A stretch of 22,741 bases of DNA from Bacteroidales bacterium UBA4070 (GCA_002383485.1 DFYY01000023.1:63442-86182), one strand, 5' to 3'; numbered from the stretch's first letter, positions 1-7,559 are shown. Made by a program: numbers and translations. The notes: generated from the sequence alone by a model not told the origin.

Positions 1-1374
1 CTGATGACCTTAACAGCTTACGGTCAGCGCACCTTTAACGATATAGAAGGTTCGTGGGCCGGGAAGATGAAAACTCCGGCAGGGCAGCTGCAGATGGTGC
101 TCCATTTCACGGTGACGGATGCCGATACAATCAAGGCCACGGCTGATGCGCCGGACCAGGGTGCTAAGGGTATCCCCTGCGGGAGGGTCACCCTCGCGAA
201 TGATACCCTGTTCGTTGATATACCCATGGTCAAAGGCTGGTATCGCGGCGGACTCAGCAGTGACTCTGTCATAACCGGAGTCTGGACCCAGCTGGGAGGC
301 AGATATGATCTCGAACTGAAGAAGGGAGCCAAACCGGTGGAGCAGAAGAGGCCTCAGGAGCCGAAGCCTCCATACCCCTACAGCGAGGAGGAGGTCACCT
401 TCATGAACACAATAGAGAATTTCAGCCTGGCAGGTACGCTCACACTCCCGCAGGGCGAAGGACCCTTTCCTGCCGTGGTGCTGATATCAGGCTCGGGACA
501 GCAGGACCGCGACGAGACTATCTATAATCATAAGCCTTTCAAGGTCATCGCGGACTACCTGACAAGGAACGGTATCGCCGTGCTTCGATATGACGACCGT
601 GGCGTTGGCAGCTCCAAGGGGAAGACCAACAATGCAACATCGTTCACCAATGCCGATGACGCCGAGGCTGCAGTGAATTATCTCATGCAGCGGCCTGAGA
701 TCAATAAAAAGAAAATCGGTCTTGCCGGCCACAGCGAGGGCGGACTTATTGCTCCCATCGTCGCATCGCGCAATCCGAATATTGCCTTTATCGTGTCTCT
801 GGCTGGTCCGGGGGTAAGGGGATATGATCTGATAATCAGGCAATCGGAGGATATCATGAGAGCCTCAGGTGTGTCTGAGGCAGAAATTACCGAGACGGTT
901 GCCGTCAACGGACAGCTTTTCAGGATGGCGATTGCCGAACCTGACCAGCGCAAGTTTGCAAAGAATGCCATGGAGTGGTACGGCAAGGAGCTCGACAGCA
1001 AGGGGTTGACACAGGAGGAGCGCAAGGAGAAGATGGCTGCCTTTACACAGGGGCTGATCTCAGTCAACAATCCGTGGATGAGATACTTCCTCGATACTGA
1101 CCCGGCACAGTTCTGGTCCGGGGTGAAATGTCCCGTACTGGCACTCAACGGTGAAAAGGATCTGCAGGTGAACCATGAGATGAACCTGCCGGCTATAAAA
1201 GCGGCTGTGCGCAAGGGCGGCAACAGGAAGATCAAGACCGTCATAATGCCTGGACTGAATCATCTCTTCCAGACTTCTGAAACAGGAGCACCCGGTGAGT
1301 ACAGTTCAATTGAAGAGACCTTCTCCCCTGCGGCACTGGAAATGATTACAGGCTGGATCAGGAAAACAAGATAG
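1..1374 (+). CDS. Exported alpha/beta hydrolase (5'-truncated)
   Basis: The reading frame is open to the window edge. The first residues (LMTLTAYGQ) look like the end of a signal peptide, so the true start probably lies upstream; ATG at 4 is only the first Met seen. Counting from that Met, residues about 10-110 form a beta-rich N-terminal domain common in Bacteroidetes hydrolases, and about 125-456 form an alpha/beta hydrolase fold. The nucleophile elbow GHSEGG places the catalytic Ser at 244, the acid is probably Asp386 (NGEKD) and the base His420 (LNH). The oxyanion region is LISGSGQQDRDE near 160. It is likely an esterase or peptidase-like hydrolase acting in the periplasm or outside the cell; the substrate cannot be read from sequence. 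It converges on the Nudix gene with only 67 bp between them. Confidence 0.85.
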   Translation: MMTLTAYGQRTFNDIEGSWAGKMKTPAGQLQMVLHFTVTDADTIKATADAPDQGAKGIPCGRVTLANDTLFVDIPMVKGWYRGGLSSDSVITGVWTQLGGRYDLELKKGAKPVEQKRPQEPKPPYPYSEEEVTFMNTIENFSLAGTLTLPQGEGPFPAVVLISGSGQQDRDETIYNHKPFKVIADYLTRNGIAVLRYDDRGVGSSKGKTNNATSFTNADDAEAAVNYLMQRPEINKKKIGLAGHSEGGLIAPIVASRNPNIAFIVSLAGPGVRGYDLIIRQSEDIMRASGVSEAEITETVAVNGQLFRMAIAEPDQRKFAKNAMEWYGKELDSKGLTQEERKEKMAAFTQGLISVNNPWMRYFLDTDPAQFWSGVKCPVLALNGEKDLQVNHEMNLPAIKAAVRKGGNRKIKTVIMPGLNHLFQTSETGAPGEYSSIEETFSPAALEMITGWIRKTR

Positions 1375-1439
1375 GAGTTGCGAATTCCGAATTTCGAGTT
1401 GCGAATTCTTTTAAATCGAAAATCGCACATCGCAAATCC
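1375..1439. repeat. Degenerate short direct repeats between convergent genes
   Basis: GAGTTGCGAATTC occurs at 1375-1387 and again at 1396-1408 (21-bp period), with a related CGAATTC word between them. It is followed by repeated ATCG/ATCGCA words up to about 1439. The tract fills the whole gap between two convergent genes. No clear terminator hairpin with a T-tract is seen. Confidence 0.6.
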
Positions 1440-1441
1440 TA

Positions 1442-1457
1442 CTACTGCCTGTTGCCT
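1442..1457. repeat. Heptamer repeat at the Nudix gene 3' end
   Basis: CTACTGC, CTGTTGC and CTA lie head to tail and supply the last codons and the stop of the minus-strand Nudix gene. The same 7-bp word recurs at 8711-8731, beside the nqrF stop. Confidence 0.45.
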
Positions 1458-2413
1458 AATTTATGAATCAACTTCCTGCCTGCCGCCTTCATCCCTCCCG
1501 ATGAATCATTGACGATCAGCTGCACGGCGCCGATAACCTCGTTGACCATCTCGGGATAAAGTGAACAAAAAGAGGCCAGTATCTCCATTCCGTATGCTTT
1601 CGGTGCCACAGGCTGGCCCGACCCCCGCATGGCCGCCATGCAATAGTCAATCAACGGAGCATGATGTGACACGGGAATGTCATTCAGGTCGCTTTTCGTA
1701 AGCACCCTCATAAATGACCTCTGAACGCTCTCGTTCGGGACAGAGGGCAGGGCATCAATCATCAGTGCCAGATAAGGAGCTAGCGCCTTCGGATCCAAAT
1801 CAACCACCTTCGAGAGAGCCCATGAGGACATGAACCCTACCCTCGGTTCAGTGCTTGAGGAGAGAGTGACAAGTTGTGACAGCAACACGGTGTCATTGAC
1901 GGCCGATTGTGCCACCATTGTTATATCCTCAACGCTAGAGACCCTGCCCATCATACGGGCCAGTTCCTCCCCCGCCTCGGTTGTGATGACAGCCTCCTCC
2001 GCCTCCTTCTCATCTGCAGGTACGGCGTTATGTCGCGATGCATACTGAATTGCAACAGGTATGTCTGCTGCAGTCATGTCGAGTGTCACCAGGCTTTCGG
2101 GTCCCATCCACCTGAAGGCATCATGCTCCCGCAGTACCGGTTTTGAGGAAAGGGTATCGCATATGAACGGTATAAGCCTGATTTTTTTGTCTCCGTAATC
2201 GTGGACAACCTCATCAAGCCTTCCGCAGATAACTATATCCATACCCAGTTCCTCATCGATCTCCCGGAGTATGCACTCCTCATGATCCTCCCCTGCCCTG
2301 GTCTTTCCGCCGGGAAATTCCCACTTGCCGGCATTGTCCATCTGAGGACCACGCCGGACAGCCAGTACCAGTCCCTCATCGTTGCGTATCACCGCGCATG
2401 TCACTTCAATCAT
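1442..2413 (-). CDS. Nudix hydrolase fused to a HEAT-like helical domain
   Basis: The 323-residue protein has two parts. Residues 1 to about 130 are a MutT-type Nudix domain with a complete Nudix box (G-x5-E-x7-REIDEELGM, about residues 36-58), which predicts hydrolysis of a nucleoside diphosphate derivative such as an oxidised dNTP. Residues about 145-323 are all-helical and resemble a small HEAT-repeat-like family that occurs as a stand-alone conserved hypothetical protein in Bacteroidetes (recognisable stretches near SWALSKVVDLDP and GGMKAAGRKLIHKLG). A charged linker rich in Glu and Ala joins them. The start ATG overlaps the stop of the upstream HsdR_N gene as ATGA, so the two are probably translated from one mRNA. 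The Nudix call is firm; the substrate and the role of the second domain are unknown. Confidence 0.88.
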   Translation of the reverse strand: MIEVTCAVIRNDEGLVLAVRRGPQMDNAGKWEFPGGKTRAGEDHEECILREIDEELGMDIVICGRLDEVVHDYGDKKIRLIPFICDTLSSKPVLREHDAFRWMGPESLVTLDMTAADIPVAIQYASRHNAVPADEKEAEEAVITTEAGEELARMMGRVSSVEDITMVAQSAVNDTVLLSQLVTLSSSTEPRVGFMSSWALSKVVDLDPKALAPYLALMIDALPSVPNESVQRSFMRVLTKSDLNDIPVSHHAPLIDYCMAAMRGSGQPVAPKAYGMEILASFCSLYPEMVNEVIGAVQLIVNDSSGGMKAAGRKLIHKLGNRQ

Positions 2414-2874
2414 GGCTCAGTCCGGGTAATGGTTTCATAATCCGGAATATGATCCAGCAGAATAAAACTTCGCCCTGCAGAATCGATCCTTGCTGCAAAG
2501 TGTGTTATGCCATTGGTAACCACCAGGTACCTGACCTCGTAGCTGAAGTTGTAGTTGATGATCTGGTCGAAGACCTCCTGGGTTATCTTCACTTCCGGAG
2601 CCTTGCACTCCACAATCAGGACGGGTTCACCGGCCCTGTCGTGTACCAGGATATCAGCCCGTCGCAGCATCGAATTCAGGCGGAAGGCTGCTTCAACCCG
2701 TATCAGCCCCGGCGGGTAGCCAAGCCAGCCGGTCAGGTAATTGACAAAGTGCTGCCTCACCCACTCCTCGGGTGTGAGTGCCACGTACTTCTTCCTCAGG
2801 GTATCATAGATAAGCCTGTTGCCGGGCCCCTCTTTTATCCTGAGTGAACAGGGAGGCAGTTTCAGCGGTTTCAA
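2410..2874 (-). CDS. HsdR_N-type PD-(D/E)XK domain protein
   Basis: This 154-residue protein matches the stand-alone 'type I restriction enzyme R protein N-terminal' family. The nuclease-fold motif is visible: Glu61, then RRADILV with Asp74, then VLIVECKAP with Glu89 and Lys91, and a downstream Gln104. There is no helicase part and no hsdM or hsdS nearby, so this is not a restriction enzyme in the usual sense. Small proteins of this family beside holA are common in Bacteroidetes. It is the first gene of a pair with the Nudix-HEAT gene (4-nt ATGA overlap) and divergent from amn-holA. The role is unknown; action on nucleic acid is inferred from the fold only. Confidence 0.85.
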   Translation of the reverse strand: MKPLKLPPCSLRIKEGPGNRLIYDTLRKKYVALTPEEWVRQHFVNYLTGWLGYPPGLIRVEAAFRLNSMLRRADILVHDRAGEPVLIVECKAPEVKITQEVFDQIINYNFSYEVRYLVVTNGITHFAARIDSAGRSFILLDHIPDYETITRTEP

Positions 2875-2891
2875 CTTTTATTGTATTTTTG
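2860..2891 (+). promoter_or_regulatory. Candidate Bacteroidetes promoter for amn-holA
   Basis: TATTTTTG at 2884-2891 fits the -7 consensus TAnnTTTG exactly. TTTC at 2860-2863 is one mismatch from the -33 TTTG, with a 20-nt spacer. The amn start codon lies about 45 bp downstream. The -33 part overlaps the first codons of the divergent HsdR_N gene. Confidence 0.5.
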
Positions 2892-2908
2892 GTTACCCTT
2901 AGGCAGGG

Positions 2909-2916
2909 CAAATATA
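2909..2916 (-). promoter_or_regulatory. Candidate -7 element for the HsdR_N-Nudix pair
   Basis: On the minus strand this reads TATATTTG, an exact TAnnTTTG match, about 35 nt before the HsdR_N start codon. No good -33 element is seen at the expected distance, so support is partial. It sits about 20 bp from the opposing amn -7 element. Confidence 0.4.
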
Positions 2917-2936
2917 AACAAACAGCTTTTCAGAAC

Positions 2937-3707
2937 ATGAGAACCAAGGAAGATATAGTGAACAACTGGCTGCCCCGTTACACGGGGAAGGAGCTCAGCT
3001 CTTTCGGCGAGTTTATTCTCCTCACCAACTTCACCCTGTATGTCGAGACTTTTGCGCGCTGGAATGATGTGCCGGTGGAGGGCAAGGACAAAAACTGGCC
3101 CAGTGCCACGGCCGGGGGGATCACCATGATCAACTTTGGCATGGGGAGTCCCAATGCCGCAACCGTCATGGACCTCCTCAGTGCAATACAGCCTAAGGCG
3201 GTTCTTTTCCTTGGCAAGTGCGGCGGGCTGAAAAAGAAGAACAAGCTCGGGGACCTTATCCTGCCCATCGCTGCAATCAGAAGCGACGGTACCTCTAACG
3301 ACTACCTCCCGCTGGAGATCCCGGCCCTGCCGGCATTTAAGCTTCAGAGCGCCGTCTCTGCCGCAATCGTAAGAAACAATCTCGAGTACTATACCGGCAC
3401 GGTCTATACAACCAACAGGCGTGTCTGGGAATATGATGACCGCTTCAAGAAATACCTCGTCAAAACCAGGGCTATGGCTATTGACATGGAGACTGCTACC
3501 ATCTTTACGGTAGGCTTTGCCAACGAGATACCCACAGGGGCTCTTCTCCTCGTCTCAGACCAGCCTATGATCTCCACGGGCATCAAGACAGGTGAGAGTG
3601 ACCAGAAAGTCACCAGCCAGTTTACTGAAACGCACCTGCGCATTGGTATAGAGGCGCTTACAGAGATCAAGGACAATGGTATATCAGTTAAACACCTCCG
3701 TTTCTGA
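2937..3707 (+). CDS. amn: AMP nucleosidase
   Basis: It is predicted to split AMP into adenine and ribose 5-phosphate in the cytoplasm, feeding purine salvage. The 256-residue product closely resembles the short AMP nucleosidases of Bacteroidetes (about 255 residues) and has the nucleoside-phosphorylase fold. Visible landmarks are INFGMGSPNAA, LFLGKCGG, LGDLILPIAAIR, TGTVYTTNRR, the substrate-site AMAIDMETAT, and ALLLVSDQPM. The frame opens at 2844, but the upstream stretch lies across the divergent promoter and does not resemble the family; ATG at 2937 gives the usual N-terminus MRTKEDIVNNWLPRYTG. Its stop overlaps the holA start by one base (TGATG), so the two are coupled. Confidence 0.93.
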   Translation: MRTKEDIVNNWLPRYTGKELSSFGEFILLTNFTLYVETFARWNDVPVEGKDKNWPSATAGGITMINFGMGSPNAATVMDLLSAIQPKAVLFLGKCGGLKKKNKLGDLILPIAAIRSDGTSNDYLPLEIPALPAFKLQSAVSAAIVRNNLEYYTGTVYTTNRRVWEYDDRFKKYLVKTRAMAIDMETATIFTVGFANEIPTGALLLVSDQPMISTGIKTGESDQKVTSQFTETHLRIGIEALTEIKDNGISVKHLRF

Positions 3708-4714
3708 TGGCATCTGACTACAGGGAAATAATCAGGGATCTGCGCAACAAGATCTACAAACCGGTCTATTTCCTTGCCGGGAAGGAGCCTTACTACATTG
3801 ATCTTATTACTGACTTCATTGAGGACAAGGTTCTTGACGAATCCGAAAAGGCCTTTAACCAGACAGTGCTATACGGCCCCGATGTATCAGTGACGCAGGT
3901 CATCGAGACCTGCCGTCGCTTCCCGATGATGGCCAATCAGCAGGTGGTCATTGTTCGCGAAGCGCAAAAACTAAAAAAGATAGATGATCTCCTCGTCTAT
4001 ATTGAGAATCCGCTTAACTCCACAGTCCTCGTAATCGCCTACAAGTATGAAGACCTCGACAAGAGGAAATCGCTCTACAAGTCGCTTACCAAAAAAGGAT
4101 GGTACATTGAGTCGGACAAGGTACCCGAGTACCAGATTCCGGGCTGGATTGACAGGTTTCTGACGGACAGGGGGATCATGGCCGGCAGTGACGCCTCGAG
4201 GCTTCTCTCGGAGTTTCTCGGTAATGATCTCGGTAAAATTGCAAATGAGCTCGAGAAGCTGATCATTTCGCTTCCGAAGGAGAACCCTCGCATCACAACG
4301 GAACTGATAGAGAAGAGCATCGGGATGAGCAAGGATTACACCCCCAACGAGCTCTGGAGGGCGATTGTCTACCGTGATCCGCTCAAGGCGGCGAGGGTGG
4401 TGAATTACTACGCCGGTCACTCGAAGAAGGAGATAATTCCGCTCATCTTCCCTGTTCTTTTCTCGAGCTTCAGCCGGGTGCTCATCTATCACAGCCTGAA
4501 GGACAAGAGCGATCAGAACGTCATAGCAATGCTGAAGACATACCCTGGTTATGTGCGTGATTTCAAGGCTGCAGCTGCTATTTACAATGTAGGAGCATGC
4601 ATGAACATCATCAGCCTGATACGGTCATATGACCTGAAGGCTAAGGGATTCGGAGATTCCGGCAGCGATGCGGGTGATCTTCTGCGGGAGCTGGTTTTCA
4701 AGATAATGCACTGA
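3707..4714 (+). CDS. holA: DNA polymerase III, delta subunit
   Basis: The 335-residue protein is the wrench subunit of the clamp loader: it opens the beta sliding clamp during loading on DNA. Family landmarks are the N-terminal KPVYFLAGKEPYYIDLI, RFPMMANQQVVIVREAQKL, LVYIENPLNSTVLV, and the C-terminal helical collar region from about residue 200 onward (YTPNELWRAI, PLIFPVLFSSFSR). Its length fits the family. Translation is probably coupled to amn through the one-base overlap. The amn-holA pairing with a divergent HsdR_N gene looks like a conserved Bacteroidetes layout. The gene ends 89 bp from the convergent yqgE. Confidence 0.93.
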   Translation: MASDYREIIRDLRNKIYKPVYFLAGKEPYYIDLITDFIEDKVLDESEKAFNQTVLYGPDVSVTQVIETCRRFPMMANQQVVIVREAQKLKKIDDLLVYIENPLNSTVLVIAYKYEDLDKRKSLYKSLTKKGWYIESDKVPEYQIPGWIDRFLTDRGIMAGSDASRLLSEFLGNDLGKIANELEKLIISLPKENPRITTELIEKSIGMSKDYTPNELWRAIVYRDPLKAARVVNYYAGHSKKEIIPLIFPVLFSSFSRVLIYHSLKDKSDQNVIAMLKTYPGYVRDFKAAAAIYNVGACMNIISLIRSYDLKAKGFGDSGSDAGDLLRELVFKIMH

Positions 4715-4772
4715 ATCAGGCGAACCTGGTCAATTACCGGTGCGGCGGCGGTTCAATCATACAGGCCGGTCG

Positions 4773-4817
4773 GTTCATCTCCGCACATTCGGATGTCCGG
4801 TTATCAGTTCATCTCCG
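4773..4817. repeat. Degenerate direct repeat in the holA/yqgE gap
   Basis: GTTCATCTCCG occurs at 4773-4783 and 4807-4817, a 34-bp spacing, with similar ATTCGG words after each. The second copy encodes the last residues of yqgE, so the first looks like an out-of-frame duplication of the gene's 3' end. The rest of this 89-bp convergent gap holds no gene and no clear terminator. Confidence 0.4.
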
Positions 4818-5391
4818 GTGATTCGGGGAACTCAGCCCAGATGCGGTATTTATTGTTAAGTGACCTTAGTACGTCACGCCATACATTGCCCCGGCTCTTC
4901 ATGATAACCTCACCGGGTACCTTTGCTGTCATCCATGAGTTCTCACCGAGTTCACGCTTCAGCTGCCCCTTCTCCCAACCGGAATACCCCAGGAAGAACC
5001 TCACCTGGTCACGCCCGACTGTTCCGGTGGCGATGAGGTTCCTGAGAGCATCGATCTCTCCGCCCCACCATATTCCAGGTATCACGGGAACGCTTCCCGG
5101 CACCTTGCTACCCAGGGTATGCAGGTAATGAAGCGTGTCAGGAGCCACAGGCCCACCCACGGAGAGATGCTCATCCCATCCGTCAAAGCCCTCCACGGCG
5201 CTGCTGACCATCAGGTCGATCACCCTGTTCAGTATGAAACCTACCGTACCTTCTGCAGTGTGCTCTGTAATGAAAACTATAGTCCGGTTGAAAAAACGGT
5301 CTGTCAGAAAGGGTTCTGAGATGAGGACCCTGCCTTTCCCCGGGATCTTGTCCTCAGGATTGATGCTGAAAATATCAGGATAATGGCCCAT
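4804..5391 (-). CDS. yqgE: YqgE/AlgH family protein
   Basis: The 195-residue product matches the YqgE/AlgH family, a conserved cytoplasmic protein of uncertain biochemical role. Landmarks are IPGKGRVLISEPFL, FFNRTIVFITEH, EGTVGFILNR, LSVGGPV, VRFFLGYSGWEKGQL and the C-terminal VWRDVL. The frame is open to 5484, but the extra 31 residues are unlike the family and cross the AT-rich promoter region; ATG at 5391 gives the usual N-terminus. It is divergent from nhaC and convergent with holA, so it is probably transcribed alone. Confidence 0.9.
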   Translation of the reverse strand: MGHYPDIFSINPEDKIPGKGRVLISEPFLTDRFFNRTIVFITEHTAEGTVGFILNRVIDLMVSSAVEGFDGWDEHLSVGGPVAPDTLHYLHTLGSKVPGSVPVIPGIWWGGEIDALRNLIATGTVGRDQVRFFLGYSGWEKGQLKRELGENSWMTAKVPGEVIMKSRGNVWRDVLRSLNNKYRIWAEFPESPEMN

Positions 5392-5412
5392 ATACCGGTA
5401 AAAATACAGATA

Positions 5413-5442
5413 CAAATTAACATCTTTTGATGTCAAAATCAA
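5413..5442 (-). promoter_or_regulatory. Candidate promoter for yqgE
   Basis: On the minus strand TTG (5442-5440), a 19-nt spacer and TTAATTTG (5420-5413) lie about 20 nt before the preferred yqgE start. The -7 element has one mismatch to TAnnTTTG. This also argues against the longer reading frame starting at 5484. Confidence 0.35.
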
Positions 5443-5493
5443 GAAAAATCGCGGAAAATAGTAAATTGCACGATTCATCTCCATAATATATTC

Positions 5494-7005
5494 ATGTCTT
5501 TAAAACAGTACAAAACACCGTCGATGCTGCAGTCATTGCTGCCGATCGCGGTCCTGATCCTTCTGCTGACTCTGAACGTTAAGTTCTTTCGCGACGACAC
5601 CCTGTCGGGCGCAAACCAGATAGCGCTTATACTTGCTGCAGCGGTGGCCGGAGTCATTGCTGTCAGCCTCGGATACAGATGGCTCTTCATCCGCGACCGG
5701 GCAATCAAAGGTATTGGCACAGCGATGCCTGCCATTCTGATTCTCTTTCTGATAGGTTCACTGGCAGGCACATGGATGGTCAGCGGTGTGGTGCCAATGC
5801 TGATTTACTACGGTCTGGAGATACTGCACCCCAAAATTTTCCTCTTTGCTGCAGTGATAATCTGTGCTGTTGTTTCAATATCCACAGGTAGTTCATGGTC
5901 CACTGTTGCAACAATTGGTGTAGCACTCCTGGGTATTGGCAAAACTCTAGGCTTCAGCGAAGCCATGATCGCAGGTGCCATAATCTCCGGGGCCTATTTC
6001 GGTGACAAGATGTCACCACTGTCAGACACTACCAACCTGGCGCCTGCAGTGGCAGGAACAGACCTCTTCACCCACATCAGGTATATGGTTGTAACAACGG
6101 TACCATCCCTGACTATATCCCTGATCATATTCCTTATAATAGGGTTCACAATTGATCTCGAGACAGGGCCCAGCAGCATTGAGGCAGTGCAGGCAGCCAT
6201 AAAGTCAAAATTCAACATAACCCCGATACTGCTGCTGGTTCCGGCCATGCTTATCTATATTATTGTAAAGAAGGTGCCGCCACTCCCGTCGCTCCTTGCA
6301 GGAACGCTGCTGGCGGCCGTTTTTGCCGTCATCTTCCAGCCTCACATCCTGGAGGAGGTGGCTGCTACGAGTGGTTCATTTGTGAAGCAGGCCTACATTG
6401 CCATCACCAGGACCATGTTCGGAAGCGTTGCGGTGACCACCGGTGATTCCTCAGTGGATGAGCTCCTGAGGACACGCGGCATGGCCGGGATGCTCAACAC
6501 CGTCTGGCTGATCATATGTGCGATGGTCTTCGGAGGCATCATGGAGGCGTGCGGGATGCTGAAGACAATTACCGGCAGGCTGATGAAGTTTGTTCACAAT
6601 GCCGGCACCCTGGTCGGTTCAACGGTGGCAACCTGCCTCTTCTTCAATGTGACGGCTTCTGACCAGTATCTCTCGATAGTCATCCCGGGAAGGATGTATG
6701 CCAAGAAGTTCCGCGACATGGGTTTCAAGCCGGAGCTGTTAAGCCGCTCGCTCGAAGACTCCGGAACGGTCACCTCGGTGCTGGTCCCATGGAACACTTG
6801 CGGTGCCACGCAGTCGAGTGTACTGGGCGTCTCAACATGGGCATATGCCCCCTATTGCTTCTTCAATATCATCAGCCCCCTGATGAGCGTATTCATTGCA
6901 TCTGTTGGATACAAGATCCGCCGTTACACCCCTGAGGAACATGCCAGGGTGCTTGAGGAAGCCGATGCTGAGGACAGAGAACTTTATAAGGAGGAAGAGG
7001 CCTGA
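5494..7005 (+). CDS. nhaC: Na+/H+ antiporter, NhaC family
   Basis: The 503-residue polytopic inner-membrane protein exchanges Na+ for H+. Many hydrophobic helices are visible from residue about 15 onward. Family landmarks include GTAMPAILILFLIGSLAGTW, SISTGSSWSTVATIGVAL, GAIISGAYFGDKMSPLSDTTN, the late SDQYLSIVIPGRMY, and SVLVPWNTCGATQSSVLGV. The GDKMSPLSDTT and VPWNTCG signatures are typical of NhaC. It sits next to the Na+-translocating NADH dehydrogenase locus, which suggests use of the Na+ gradient made by Nqr, for pH control or Na+/H+ balance. The C-terminus is a short acidic cytoplasmic tail. Confidence 0.92.
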   Translation: MSLKQYKTPSMLQSLLPIAVLILLLTLNVKFFRDDTLSGANQIALILAAAVAGVIAVSLGYRWLFIRDRAIKGIGTAMPAILILFLIGSLAGTWMVSGVVPMLIYYGLEILHPKIFLFAAVIICAVVSISTGSSWSTVATIGVALLGIGKTLGFSEAMIAGAIISGAYFGDKMSPLSDTTNLAPAVAGTDLFTHIRYMVVTTVPSLTISLIIFLIIGFTIDLETGPSSIEAVQAAIKSKFNITPILLLVPAMLIYIIVKKVPPLPSLLAGTLLAAVFAVIFQPHILEEVAATSGSFVKQAYIAITRTMFGSVAVTTGDSSVDELLRTRGMAGMLNTVWLIICAMVFGGIMEACGMLKTITGRLMKFVHNAGTLVGSTVATCLFFNVTASDQYLSIVIPGRMYAKKFRDMGFKPELLSRSLEDSGTVTSVLVPWNTCGATQSSVLGVSTWAYAPYCFFNIISPLMSVFIASVGYKIRRYTPEEHARVLEEADAEDRELYKEEEA

Positions 7006-7056
7006 CAGGTTCTGCCCGCACGAACAATAAAAGGCCGCAGCTGTTTTATAATTGAT

Positions 7057-7064
7057 TATCTTTG
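7057..7064 (+). promoter_or_regulatory. Candidate -7 element for the small Cys-rich gene
   Basis: TATCTTTG matches TAnnTTTG exactly and lies 18 nt before the ATG at 7083. No clear -33 TTTG is present. It implies that the small gene is transcribed separately from nhaC. Confidence 0.45.
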
Positions 7065-7082
7065 CAACGAAACAGTTAAACA

Positions 7083-7307
7083 ATGCTTCTCAAACTTCTC
7101 ATAATATCAGCCTTACTTGTCGGCCTGGCCCTGGCAGGGATGGCCATAACCATAATCCTGAAACCGAATGGGCGATTCCCAGACACACATGTTGGTCATA
7201 ACAAGGAGATGCGCAAGAGAGGAATCACCTGTGCCCAGAATACCGACACAGGGTGCAGTCCCGTTGACAGTGCCGGCTGCTGCGGCTGCGCAATGAATCA
7301 CGAATAG
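7083..7307 (+). CDS. Small Cys-rich membrane-anchored protein, candidate Nqr maturation factor
   Basis: The 74-residue protein has one N-terminal membrane helix (about residues 4-26), a short basic linker with FPDTHVGHNKEMRKRGITC, and a C-terminal tail with Cys50, Cys58, Cys66, Cys67 and Cys69. This N-anchored metal-binding design recalls NqrM (DUF539), the small Cys protein reported to be needed for maturation of Na+-NQR in Vibrio, though the Cys spacing here differs from NqrM. I recall similar small proteins with the 'NKEMRKRGITCA' pattern in other Bacteroidetes, annotated only as membrane or secreted proteins. It sits between nhaC and the nqr-apbE operon, with its own -7 element. A role in metal delivery to NqrD/NqrE is inference from form and location. 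Confidence 0.62.
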   Translation: MLLKLLIISALLVGLALAGMAITIILKPNGRFPDTHVGHNKEMRKRGITCAQNTDTGCSPVDSAGCCGCAMNHE

Positions 7308-7324
7308 ATATGCCTCAGTCAGTA

Positions 7325-7426
7325 CAGGCAATAGTCAACAGTGGCGATGGCCTTAGGACAGGCAATAGGTAACAATGGCGATGGCCTTAGGACAGGCAAT
7401 AGGTAACAGTGGCGATGGCCGCAGGA
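7325..7426. repeat. 34-bp tandem repeat, three copies
   Basis: Copies lie at 7325-7358, 7359-7392 and 7393-7426. Each starts CAGGCAATAG and contains TGGCGATGGCC; the units differ at only a few bases. The array fills the gap after the small Cys-rich gene and merges into the hairpin repeats at 7413-7520. No reading frame of note crosses it. Confidence 0.9.
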
Positions 7427-7520
7427 CATCAAGAATTGTATAAGGCAAGCCCTCCCCCTCTCGCCCCTTTTGTCCCGGGGACCACATGCATATACAATTC
7501 CTGATCCTCTGCGAGGATCC
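7413..7520. repeat. Inverted pair of ACAATTC hairpin repeats
   Basis: A plus-strand copy (7494-7520) has ACAATTC, then a perfect GATCCTC-TGC-GAGGATC hairpin followed by the T-rich CTTTGTTTTCC, which could act as a terminator in the plus direction. A minus-strand copy (7439 to 7413) has ACAATTC, then a GATG...CATC variant. Between them GAATTGTATA (7433-7442) and TATACAATTC (7491-7500) are exact inverted repeats. The pair lies between the convergent small Cys gene and apbE. Confidence 0.75.
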
Positions 7521-7559
7521 TTTGTTTTCCTAATTTATTGTTCTGCAATTCTACAGACC

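Noticed and set aside
2410..2874. Type I restriction-modification system
   Set aside because: Only an HsdR N-terminal-like domain of 154 residues is present. No helicase, hsdM or hsdS lies nearby, and the family occurs alone beside holA in Bacteroidetes.
2844..2936. Longer AMP nucleosidase start at 2844
   Set aside because: The extra 31 residues cross the divergent promoter region and overlap the HsdR_N start; the family N-terminus begins at 2937.
5392..5484. 31-residue N-terminal extension of YqgE
   Set aside because: It is AT-rich, unlike the family, and lies upstream of the candidate promoter.
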